From an uncultured Christensenella sp. (lineage in GTDB: Bacteria > Bacillota > Clostridia > Christensenellales > Pumilibacteraceae), in NCBI GenBank assembly GCA_949948785.1, contig CATLGX010000004.1, forward strand, positions 1 through 61,133: 61,133 bases of DNA, written 5' to 3'. Every line of letters starts with the position of its first letter. The first letter of the stretch is position 1. The notes below the pieces were generated by a model that was not told where the DNA came from, ran no database searches, and saw only the letters and a program-made list of their open reading frames with translations. The position numbers and the translations under genes were made by a program. Shown here piece by piece: positions 9,533 through 18,416 of this stretch.

Positions 9533-12500
9533 GAAAAAAACTTTTATTTTTCACGCTCGTTTTTTCCGCGTTATTTGTTTTCGCTCTACTCGGCGCGTGC
9601 ACGGCGGCTTCGTTCGGCGGCGGCGGCGACGTACCCGACATCAAGCGCAACGAAGTGATTACGATAGAGCGAAATCGGTTGAGCTTTGCCAAGGATATGG
9701 TCGTTGACGAGACCGAGCTTATCGAGAGATGCAATATATCTTTTACCGACGGGCAAGGGGAAAGCGTGCGCGTAACGCGCGAACTGCTTGAAAACGGCAC
9801 CGTTGGTTACGAACATTTCGAGTTGAACGAAGTCGGTTCCAACAAGCAGATAAAGATAAGCTACGGCAGCGCCGAAAACTATATATTTTACGACGTTAAT
9901 TCCTATAAAGTGAATTTCTTTCTCGACGAAGAAGGCGAGAAATTGTGGAAAAGCGTGGACGCGACCGCGACCGTCACGAAAGCATTGGGACTTTCCGTGT
10001 ATGTAGATATTTCTCAACACAACTACTCGACGGACGGCGTCGCGCGGCTTTCGGACGCAGACGGCGCGCTCCGATTTAACGGTTGGTACGACAACGCGGC
10101 AAACTCCGTTACGGGCAGACTCGGATTGCCCGCGCCGAGCGAAGGCAACGAACGCGTCTTAAATCTGCATGCCCATTATATATCGCACGAGCAACTTGAC
10201 GATATGCTGCTCGAATACGACGGGAGCGGCAGGAGAGTATTCTCCGGTTACGTCGGCGATAAAACGGACGAGGTGTCCGTGCCCGAGGGTGTTACTTACG
10301 TCGACCTCGTAAGCGTATTCAATACTGTGGGCGCGAATTTTTCCAAACTAAATCTTCCCTCCACAGCGGAACTCGACGTGCCCGTCATGACGGCAATAGA
10401 CACGACGGGGCTTACCGAAATAACGGTAAATAAAGGCAATTACGATTATGCGTCGTATAAGGGCGCGCTGTATTCAAAGGACTATACGACGCTGTATCTC
10501 ATGCCCGCAAGCTCTGCCGTGGCGACTTTTCACCCGTCTCTGACCGAGTTCGGCAGTTATTCGTGCGCGTATTGGCAGATAACTTCGCTGCAAATTCCGC
10601 CGTCCGTATTTTCGTTACAGCATTACTGCTTTGCGTATTCGTCGGTGCGCACTATTACGGGGCTTGCCGACGTCAAGATAATAATGACGGGCGCGTTCTA
10701 TAATTCCGCGGTCGACAGCGTGGACGACGGCAGAGCGTTGTACGTGCGCGTGGGCGAATCGCTGATACTCAGCACGGTGTACGACAAGAGCGTAACCGAA
10801 TACTCCGTTTTGAGCGAAACGTCGAGTATATCGGGCGGAGCATTCCGCGATTGCGCCGAAATGAGAAAAGTAACTTTGCCGAACGGCATCAAACGGATAG
10901 GCAAGTCCGCGTTTTCGGGTTGCGTTTCGCTCGCGGAAATTACTCTTCCCGAGTCGCTCGAATATCTCGGCCCGAGCGTTTTTTACGGCTGTTTGTCGCT
11001 CGTTTCGGTGCGCGGCTTGAACTGCGTAACTTTTACCGACGTCGACGGCAACGATTATTCGGCGACAATCCCCGTCGAACTTTTTTACGGATGCAGAAAA
11101 CTATCCGAAATAGTTCTTCCCGACGGACTTAAAAATATCGGGTCCAAAGCGTTTTACAACTGCGTCGCGCTTACGTCGATAGATATTCCGGACACTGTGT
11201 CGCGCATAAATTCGCAGGCGTTTTACGCTTGCGGATTCAAGTCGGTGAATCTTCCGACGTCGCTCGTATATCTCGGTACGAGTGCGTTCGCGTACAGTCA
11301 GTTGACGAATATCGACCTCGAACGGTGTGCCGCTCTCGACGACCTTGCTTACGGCGCGTTTCAGCGCACGAAACTTACGTCGTTGACCATTCCCGACAGG
11401 TTCGACGAAATCCCGCCGTACTGCTTTTACTATGTAAACACTTTGACGACGGTTAAGCTCGGCAATGTCAGAAAACTCGGCGAGCGCGCGTTTTCGTACT
11501 GTACCAAACTGACCGAAATGGATTTCGGCGACTGTCTCGAATCCATCGATTCCCGCGTTTTTTCCAACTGCTATCTTCTCGACGACGTAATACTTCCCGA
11601 TACGGTCGTTACAGTCAGCGGCTATGCGTTCCAGCGTTGCGACGGGCTGAGCAAAATAACGCTCGGCAAAAACGTGAAGTATTTCGGAGCTTATCCAATC
11701 GAGGCGGACGGAATAACGTTCGGCGCGGTGGAGAACGTCCTGTGGCAGTGTTACGCGATAAAAGAAATAGCCGTTGCGGACGGCAACCCCTATTACACCG
11801 TAACCGACGGCGTGCTTTACGGCTCGCATGCGGGCGGCCGCGATTTCGGCGACGGCGGCGTGCTGTACGCAGTGCCCGCGGCTTACGGAAAGACGCATTT
11901 GACTTTGCCGCAATCCGTAAGAGTGGTTTTGCCGTATTCGCTCAGTTATCAAAAAGGACTTAAATCCATAACGCTCAACGACGGTTTGGAAAACATAGGC
12001 AAAGCGGCGTTTTACAATGCTTCGGGTATTACGGAACTGCGACTCCCGTCCACGGTTACGCATATCGGCGCGAGCATACTTTTGGGCGTTTCGAGCGTTA
12101 CCGAACTTACCGTGGACGAAAACAATACGGTATATCGTTCGGACGATAATCTCGTGTACAGCGGAGACACGCTCGTGATGGCGCTTTTGAATAAAGCGGA
12201 AAATATTACGGTTGCCGACGGCATTGACAAAATAGGCTCGGCAGTGTTTATGAACGCCAAAATCACGGGCGTGAGAATACCCGACAGCGTATCGGAAATC
12301 GGTCATAACGCCTTTAACGGCTGTGCCGACTTAAAGACTTTGCATATAGGCAAGGGATTGAAGACAATCGCGTCGACTGCGTTTTCGGCGCTTAAAAGTC
12401 TTGAAACGATAACCGTCGACGAATGCAATCCGTATTTTAAAGCGGTAAATAACGCGTTGTATTCGGCAGACGGCAAGACGCTGTATCTCGTCGCCGCAAA

Positions 12501-13107
12501 AAACGGCATGACGTCGCTTGCGGAACTTAATGCGGGCGTTACCGAAATAGGCGATTGGGCGTTTTCGTATCACGCGACGTTGGCGAGCGCGATTTTGCCC
12601 TCTACCGTAACCGAGATAGGCGCTTACGCGTTTTACGAGTGCCGCAAAATCGATAAGCTGTATGCGTCGCAGTCGCTCGAAAGAATAGGCGAGCGCGCAT
12701 TCTCGTTTGCCACGGCGCTTACGACTGCGACGGGCGAAACGCGGTACTGCAACGCGCTCAAAGACGTTTTGCTGTACGATAGCTTAAAGAGCATAGGCGA
12801 CTATGCGTTTTACGGTCAGTACGGCATAGAACATGTATTTTTCCATATGAGCAAGATGCGGGCGGAAGCGCTTATCGCGGCGAGCGGAAGCAATATTGCG
12901 TACCTTACGCGCGGCTGTCCGATGGGCACTACGGGCGGATATTACAACAATATCTCACGTTGTTTGTACAGTGCGACCGAGCCTGCAATCAATTACGACG
13001 GATACGGCTGGTTCTATATGGAGGACGGCGTTCCGCATGTGCGCGGCGGTATCGCGTTGCACGGCGCGGAAAATCACAGAGCAACATATTCGGAGGAGCA
13101 AAAATGA
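9529..13107 (+). CDS. BspA-type leucine-rich-repeat (LRR_5) lipoprotein
   Basis: Lipobox ALLGAC; many repeats such as CAEMRKVTLPNGIKRIGKSAFSGCVSLAEITLPESLEYLG. ATGA overlap with upstream HK. Confidence 0.92.
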   Translation: MRKKLLFFTLVFSALFVFALLGACTAASFGGGGDVPDIKRNEVITIERNRLSFAKDMVVDETELIERCNISFTDGQGESVRVTRELLENGTVGYEHFELNEVGSNKQIKISYGSAENYIFYDVNSYKVNFFLDEEGEKLWKSVDATATVTKALGLSVYVDISQHNYSTDGVARLSDADGALRFNGWYDNAANSVTGRLGLPAPSEGNERVLNLHAHYISHEQLDDMLLEYDGSGRRVFSGYVGDKTDEVSVPEGVTYVDLVSVFNTVGANFSKLNLPSTAELDVPVMTAIDTTGLTEITVNKGNYDYASYKGALYSKDYTTLYLMPASSAVATFHPSLTEFGSYSCAYWQITSLQIPPSVFSLQHYCFAYSSVRTITGLADVKIIMTGAFYNSAVDSVDDGRALYVRVGESLILSTVYDKSVTEYSVLSETSSISGGAFRDCAEMRKVTLPNGIKRIGKSAFSGCVSLAEITLPESLEYLGPSVFYGCLSLVSVRGLNCVTFTDVDGNDYSATIPVELFYGCRKLSEIVLPDGLKNIGSKAFYNCVALTSIDIPDTVSRINSQAFYACGFKSVNLPTSLVYLGTSAFAYSQLTNIDLERCAALDDLAYGAFQRTKLTSLTIPDRFDEIPPYCFYYVNTLTTVKLGNVRKLGERAFSYCTKLTEMDFGDCLESIDSRVFSNCYLLDDVILPDTVVTVSGYAFQRCDGLSKITLGKNVKYFGAYPIEADGITFGAVENVLWQCYAIKEIAVADGNPYYTVTDGVLYGSHAGGRDFGDGGVLYAVPAAYGKTHLTLPQSVRVVLPYSLSYQKGLKSITLNDGLENIGKAAFYNASGITELRLPSTVTHIGASILLGVSSVTELTVDENNTVYRSDDNLVYSGDTLVMALLNKAENITVADGIDKIGSAVFMNAKITGVRIPDSVSEIGHNAFNGCADLKTLHIGKGLKTIASTAFSALKSLETITVDECNPYFKAVNNALYSADGKTLYLVAAKNGMTSLAELNAGVTEIGDWAFSYHATLASAILPSTVTEIGAYAFYECRKIDKLYASQSLERIGERAFSFATALTTATGETRYCNALKDVLLYDSLKSIGDYAFYGQYGIEHVFFHMSKMRAEALIAASGSNIAYLTRGCPMGTTGGYYNNISRCLYSATEPAINYDGYGWFYMEDGVPHVRGGIALHGAENHRATYSEEQK

Positions 13108-14054
13108 TAATCGAAAAATCGGAAGAAATCGTAAGCGCGATAGGCAACGTTCTCGTCGGGAAAAAAGACGTCATACGAAAAGTGCTTATGGCAATTTACG
13201 CAAAGGGCAATATACTGCTCGAAGATACTCCCGGCGTGGGCAAGACCACGCTTGCGCTCGCTTTCGCAAAGGCGTTGGGGCTGGATTTTAAACGCGTGCA
13301 GTTTACTCCCGATACGATGCCGTCCGATATAACCGGCTTTTCGGTGTACAACGGCGACACGGGAGAGTTCGAGTACAAAAAGGGCGCGATAGTCTGCAAC
13401 CTTTTTATGGGCGACGAGATTAACAGAGCGTCCGCCAAAACTCAGTCCGCGCTTCTCGAAGCTATGGAAGAAAATTCGGTTACCGTCGACGGCGTAACGC
13501 ACAGACTGCCCAATCCTTTCATGTGCATAGCTACGCAAAACCCCGTCGGTTCGGCTGGCACTCAGCCTCTTCCCGATTCTCAGCTTGATAGGTTTACGGT
13601 GAAGCTGTCGATAGGCTATCCCGACGCGGCGGAGCAGGCGGAAATTCTCCGTCGGCATCAAGCGAGCGAACCGATTGACGCGCTCGGCACCATAACCGAC
13701 CGCGACAGCATAATCGAGATACAGAACTATCTTGCGTCTATCAAGATGTCGGACGATTTGCTCGATTATATGGTTGCGCTCTGCGAAAACACGCGGAAGC
13801 ATCCGCTTATAGAATTGGGCGTAAGCCCGCGCGGACTTATCGCGCTGTCGAGAATGGCGCGCGCGTGCGCCATTCTTTGCGAGCGCGACTACGTTACTCC
13901 CGCCGACATAAAAGAAGTGTTTTGCGACGTGTGCGCGCACAGAGTAATCCTCCGTCCGCGCGCTAAGCTCGAAGGAACGGACGCTCGTACCGTACTCGCC
14001 GATATTTTGGAAAAAACGCCCGTGCCGTCAATCGGCAAGGCGAAAGGAAAATAA
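13104..14054 (+). CDS. MoxR-family AAA+ ATPase
   Basis: LEDTPGVGKTTLALAFAKALGLDFKRVQFTPDTMPSDITG and GDEINRASAKTQSALLEAMEE. ATG at 13104 preceded by aggag and overlapping the upstream stop. Confidence 0.95.
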   Translation: MIIEKSEEIVSAIGNVLVGKKDVIRKVLMAIYAKGNILLEDTPGVGKTTLALAFAKALGLDFKRVQFTPDTMPSDITGFSVYNGDTGEFEYKKGAIVCNLFMGDEINRASAKTQSALLEAMEENSVTVDGVTHRLPNPFMCIATQNPVGSAGTQPLPDSQLDRFTVKLSIGYPDAAEQAEILRRHQASEPIDALGTITDRDSIIEIQNYLASIKMSDDLLDYMVALCENTRKHPLIELGVSPRGLIALSRMARACAILCERDYVTPADIKEVFCDVCAHRVILRPRAKLEGTDARTVLADILEKTPVPSIGKAKGK

Positions 14055-14056
14055 CG

Positions 14057-15208
14057 ATGGCGTGGAAGAGAGTCATATACGCGGCGGCGTTTCTCGGCGC
14101 CGTTACGGCATTCGTAATAACGGACAACGCGGTCGCGCTGTTTCTTTTAGTCTGCCTTACCGTGCTGCCGCTCGGCTCTTTTCCGATGCTGCTTTTTGCA
14201 AGAAAACGCGTCAAGTTCGATTGCGAGCTTCACGCTTCGTGTATTCGCGGCGGCGTACTGCGAATAACGATGAGTATGCGCGTCAAACCGAGATTTCTCG
14301 TCGGCGGGGCGCGGCTTGTCGCCGAGATAGAAAACTCGACGTTCGGCACAACCGAATACAAAACGTTCGTGTTTGAGGATTTGTCGGGCGCGGCGCATGT
14401 TTACGATTACGTAAGCGCAAATTCCGGCAGGATAAGCGTGCGCGTCGAAAAAGTGCGGCTTGTCGACATATTCGGTTTGTGCGCGCTCGGCGTAAAATGC
14501 CGCGCGTTTGCAGAGTCAATAGTTTCGCCCGTGCTGTACGACGAAATGCGCGCCCGCGCGGACGGCAATAAAAACGATTCGCGTTACGGCGAGTTGGTTT
14601 TGCCGCAAAAGGGCGGAGACGTTTCGGAAATATTCAATATCCGCGATTATGCGCCGGGCGATTCTCTCAATTCCGTGCACTGGAAACTGTCCGCCAAGTT
14701 CGGCGCGCTCAAATCCAAGGAGTTCGGCAGTACCGACGAGAACAGAACGCTCATACTCGTCGATATGAGCCGCAATAAATCGGGTGTGCCCGCATCCGAC
14801 GAACGGCTCAACGGCGTGCTCGACGTGGCGATTTCCATATCCGATTCTTTTAAGACGAGCGGTTATATTCACAACGTCGGCTGGTTTGTGGGCGACAAGT
14901 TCGAGTATTCGGAAGTGCGGGATTCGGACACGTTTGTCGAGACGGTAAACAAACTCATGAGCGTAAAAGTGGCGGACGGCAATGCCGACGCGCTGTTCTA
15001 TCTGTCGCGTTCGCCGGAGAGCGCGGCGTTTACCAAGATTATTTCGGTATCGGTAGCGGCGAACGCCGACGAGATGAAAGAGTGCGGATACGCCGACGTT
15101 ACGGCGATTTCCGTGGGCGACGGCGCGGGTGAAGTAAACGACCGCGGCGTGAGAATAATCAACGTGTCGTGCGACGCGATAGCGGCGCTGACGGACTGCG
15201 TATTGTAG
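14057..15208 (+). CDS. DUF58 domain protein
   Basis: FNIRDYAPGDSLNSVHWKLSAKFGALKSKEFG is the DUF58 signature; two N-terminal TM segments. Confidence 0.9.
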   Translation: MAWKRVIYAAAFLGAVTAFVITDNAVALFLLVCLTVLPLGSFPMLLFARKRVKFDCELHASCIRGGVLRITMSMRVKPRFLVGGARLVAEIENSTFGTTEYKTFVFEDLSGAAHVYDYVSANSGRISVRVEKVRLVDIFGLCALGVKCRAFAESIVSPVLYDEMRARADGNKNDSRYGELVLPQKGGDVSEIFNIRDYAPGDSLNSVHWKLSAKFGALKSKEFGSTDENRTLILVDMSRNKSGVPASDERLNGVLDVAISISDSFKTSGYIHNVGWFVGDKFEYSEVRDSDTFVETVNKLMSVKVADGNADALFYLSRSPESAAFTKIISVSVAANADEMKECGYADVTAISVGDGAGEVNDRGVRIINVSCDAIAALTDCVL

Positions 15209-15213
15209 GCGGT

Positions 15214-17469
15214 ATGGTAAGAACTGGCGAAAAAACAATCGTAATGAAACCGCAGACGGCAATCGGCATGAAAGTGTTTGCCGCCGCGACGAGTATAGCG
15301 CTGTTTGCCGCGCTGTATTTTGTCGTGCTGTCGGCGGTGGAAATAACGCCGTCGCGCGTATGCGGAGTATTGACGGGGCTTGTGTTCGCCGTAATTTTCG
15401 TCGTACTCGGTAACAGGAAGTATTTCACGCTCGGCATCGTAGGCGCGGCTGTATTGTACACCGTGCTGTGTGTAGCGATTGACTTTTCGGCTTTTGTCGG
15501 CGGTTGCGCCGAGTTTTGGAACGGCGTCGTTGCGGCGGTGAACGCCAACACTCATGCGGGCTGGCGGTATCTCGCAGTTCAAGCGCCCGCCGTAGAGTTT
15601 TTGGTTTTGTCCGTCGCTTCGGTGTGGCTTGCGCTCGGCGTATGCGCCATAATGAAAAAAAACCGTTTCTTCGAACTTTTGATTGTGGCTGTTACGCTCG
15701 TTTCCATGTTCTGTATGGGACTGTATCCAAAAGCGCCCGCGTCCGTGGCTATCGTTGTAACGCTCGTGGCGGCGCTTCTTGCCGGAAACGGATTCCCCGT
15801 CAAAGCGGCATGGTGTTATATGGCATGCGCGGTTACGGCGGTTGCAATCGCGCTGTCGTGTTTTGCATATGCGGGAAGCGTCGGCGTCAGAAATTTCCGC
15901 GACGCGATAGCCGATTCTTTCGATAATATCGTATACGGCTCCGACAGTCTGCCCGAGGGCGAGCTTGAAAAGTCCGTAGGCATGAAAGCGTCGGACGCGG
16001 AACGTCTGCGCGTCGGACTTGCGGCGCAAACGACCACCTTGTATTTAAAGGGTTTTGTCGGAGGTGAGTTCGACGGCAGGGAATGGAAACCGACGGACAA
16101 GAACAAATACGTCGAAAACGGCAATCAAGGGCTTATGGAGTATGCAGCGCAAAGCGGCATTCCGCTCTTGCAGTATGCAAAATATGCGTCGCTCGGCGGC
16201 AATACGGCGAGGTACAATGTTTACGTCAAAAACGTCGGAGCGAATAAGAAGTACGTTTATTCTCCGTATTCCGCGTCGTCTTACAGCGTCGGCGAGTTTT
16301 ATTACGATTTGAATATCCGCGGCGGAGCGTCCGACGTCGAGTATTCGTTTGCCGTGTGCGACAGCGAGGAGAATAGGGAGAGCGTTACGCAGGCGGGCTG
16401 GCTTACGGACGACGGCGTGCACACGGCGGATATGGAAGAGTATTTGGCGCGCGAGCGGCAGTACCGCGCGTTTGCATACGATACGTATGCGCGTCTGGAC
16501 ACGCATACGGCGGACGTCGTGCGCGCCGCGGTGGGCGATGTCGACGCCGGCTCGATAAACACAGTAACGACGCTTTTGCGCGCACACTTTTTAAAATGGT
16601 ATCGGTACGACGAGAAAGCGGATAAATTCGGAAAGAACTTTGTCGAGGACTTTTTCGGCGGCAAAATCGAACGCGCGAACTCGGCGTATTTCGCGACCGC
16701 CGCCGCGCATATTTACAGACTTTACGGTTTTCCCGCAAGATATGCGGAGGGCTATCTCGTGCGCTCGGGCGGCGGTGAAGAAGTGCAGTCCGTTTCGGTA
16801 CGCGGCAATAGCGCGCACGCGTGGACGGAAGTGTATTTCGACGGTATAGGCTGGTTGCCGATTGAAGTTACGCCGTCGTTTTTTTCGGAAGAAGAACCGG
16901 GCGTAACGGTCGACCCCGACAGCGACAACACCCCCGACCCGCCCGAAAACGACGACCCCACCACACCTCCCGACGACCCCGAAGAACCGGATACGCCCGA
17001 CCCGCCTCCGCATGAAGATAACGGCGGCGGTAAAACGCCGTCCGAACGCGGCTTGGAAATCGCATTGAAAATACTGTTGCCGATGGCGAGCGTCATGCTC
17101 GCCGCGCTCCTCGCCGTTCTCGCGGTTGCCGTGCGCAAAACGGCGGTATTGCGTTGCAAGCGCAGGAGAATGAACAGCAACGGCGAAGAATACGGCAGGG
17201 TGGCGTATTCCGTAGTGGAGCGCGACTGTAAAAGAATAGGCGGATTTTCAGCCGATAATCTCGAAAAACACGGCGTTTCGCGCGAGCGCACCGCGCGGTT
17301 TATAAGTTTGATAGAAAAGAGCGTTTACGGCGGTTACGACCTTGCCGCAAACGAGAAGAATATTGTGGAACATTATATAGACGACGTTGCCGACGCGGTA
17401 TTGTTGAGCGGCGGCAGATTGAAGTATTTATATTTAAGATATATAGTTTGCGTGGGTTTGCGCTTTTAA
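15214..17469 (+). CDS. TgpA-like multi-TM protein with transglutaminase-like domain
   Basis: Multiple TM segments, then ANSAYFATAAAHIYRLYGFPARYAEGY...NSAHAWTEVYFDGIGWLPIEVTP; Pro/Asp linker; C-terminal TM. Start uncertain (15214 or 15244). Confidence 0.85.
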   Translation: MVRTGEKTIVMKPQTAIGMKVFAAATSIALFAALYFVVLSAVEITPSRVCGVLTGLVFAVIFVVLGNRKYFTLGIVGAAVLYTVLCVAIDFSAFVGGCAEFWNGVVAAVNANTHAGWRYLAVQAPAVEFLVLSVASVWLALGVCAIMKKNRFFELLIVAVTLVSMFCMGLYPKAPASVAIVVTLVAALLAGNGFPVKAAWCYMACAVTAVAIALSCFAYAGSVGVRNFRDAIADSFDNIVYGSDSLPEGELEKSVGMKASDAERLRVGLAAQTTTLYLKGFVGGEFDGREWKPTDKNKYVENGNQGLMEYAAQSGIPLLQYAKYASLGGNTARYNVYVKNVGANKKYVYSPYSASSYSVGEFYYDLNIRGGASDVEYSFAVCDSEENRESVTQAGWLTDDGVHTADMEEYLARERQYRAFAYDTYARLDTHTADVVRAAVGDVDAGSINTVTTLLRAHFLKWYRYDEKADKFGKNFVEDFFGGKIERANSAYFATAAAHIYRLYGFPARYAEGYLVRSGGGEEVQSVSVRGNSAHAWTEVYFDGIGWLPIEVTPSFFSEEEPGVTVDPDSDNTPDPPENDDPTTPPDDPEEPDTPDPPPHEDNGGGKTPSERGLEIALKILLPMASVMLAALLAVLAVAVRKTAVLRCKRRRMNSNGEEYGRVAYSVVERDCKRIGGFSADNLEKHGVSRERTARFISLIEKSVYGGYDLAANEKNIVEHYIDDVADAVLLSGGRLKYLYLRYIVCVGLRF

Positions 17470-17470
17470 A

Positions 17471-17851
17471 TCATGCGTGCGCCTCCGCCGTTTTGTGTGC
17501 GAGCAAACGTCCGAGCGCAGGTATGATTACTCCGTTTCGCAAATATTTTCGCGGCAGTTCCGTGCCGAGCAGAGCGCACGCGTGTTCCGCCGCGTCGGGA
17601 TTGACGCAAACCGCATATTCTATGGCGTGCATGACGGATTTGCTGTCCGTGCCGCGCAGTTTTGCTACGCGCGAGTAAACGTTGACGAGCGTTCGACAGC
17701 CTTTCAATCCGTATAAAATAATCGCGTCGGCGAGATAGTCGAAGCCTTTCAGCCCTGCGGGTATGCCGCACAGAGCTATTATGCGCTCTGCCGTTCTTCG
17801 GGCGTCGGCGTCGAGTAAAACCGATATGTCGTTTGTCGAAGCTCTTTCCAT
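17471..17851 (-). CDS. Stand-alone Spo0A C-terminal-like DNA-binding protein
   Basis: RIIALCGIPAGLKGFDYLADAIILYG...VYSRVAKLRGTDSKSVMHAIEYAV resembles the Spo0A effector domain ([21 protein letters not shown]...[23 protein letters not shown]); no receiver domain. Confidence 0.75.
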   Translation of the reverse strand: MERASTNDISVLLDADARRTAERIIALCGIPAGLKGFDYLADAIILYGLKGCRTLVNVYSRVAKLRGTDSKSVMHAIEYAVCVNPDAAEHACALLGTELPRKYLRNGVIIPALGRLLAHKTAEAHA

Positions 17852-18053
17852 ATACGAAATTTTATTAAAAATGCCGTCGCGTCGACAACCGTTTTTGCGC
17901 TTGTGCGACCCGCGCGGTTTATGTTTTTAGAGCGTACGCCAACCGACTTTTTCACGTTCGACGCTTTTTCCGCGGCGTATGTGTAATCTAAAAGAAAATA
18001 TCGTGAAAGTTTTGTCGTAATAACGATTTTTATAAATATCGTTTATAAAAACG

Positions 18054-18082
18054 TTGACTTTATTGCCTTTTAGCCGTATAAT
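18054..18082 (+). promoter_or_regulatory. Promoter of mini-LysR gene, 6 nt before ATG
   Basis: TTGACT, 17 nt, TATAAT (18077-18082); ATG at 18089. Confidence 0.65.
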
Positions 18083-18088
18083 AACCGT

Positions 18089-18406
18089 ATGAATTCCGTT
18101 CAGTTGAAGTGTTTTCTGACGGTGGCTGACACGCTTAATTTTGTCAAAGCGGGTAAAAAACTCGGTATGACGCAGCCGGCCGTTTCTCATCAGATACAGG
18201 CATTGGAAAGCGAATTGTCGGTAAGACTGTTCGAGCGTTCGACGCGCAAAGTTGCGCTTTCCAGAGAGGGCGAGCTTTTTTTGCCGGACGCGCGGTCTTT
18301 CGTTGCGCAATTCGAAAAAATGAAAAATAAATTCGGCAAAAGCGGCGGCGATTCCGCCAAACGTCCGTTCAATATCAAAAGACTCACCTGTATCGAAAAC
18401 AGTTAG
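18089..18406 (+). CDS. Short LysR-type HTH protein lacking effector domain
   Basis: MNSVQLKCFLTVADTLNFVKAGKKLGMTQPAVSHQIQALESELSVRLFERSTRKVALSREGE; stops at 105 aa. Confidence 0.85.
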   Translation: MNSVQLKCFLTVADTLNFVKAGKKLGMTQPAVSHQIQALESELSVRLFERSTRKVALSREGELFLPDARSFVAQFEKMKNKFGKSGGDSAKRPFNIKRLTCIENS

Positions 18407-18416
18407 GAAGTTACCT

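Noticed and set aside
11101-12306. 401-aa minus ORF
   Set aside because: Antisense to the BspA LRR repeats; Arg/Tyr/His-rich mirror ORF.
12960-13103. Upstream extension of the MoxR ORF in the track
   Set aside because: ATG 13104 has a good SD, couples to the LRR stop and begins the normal MoxR N-terminus.
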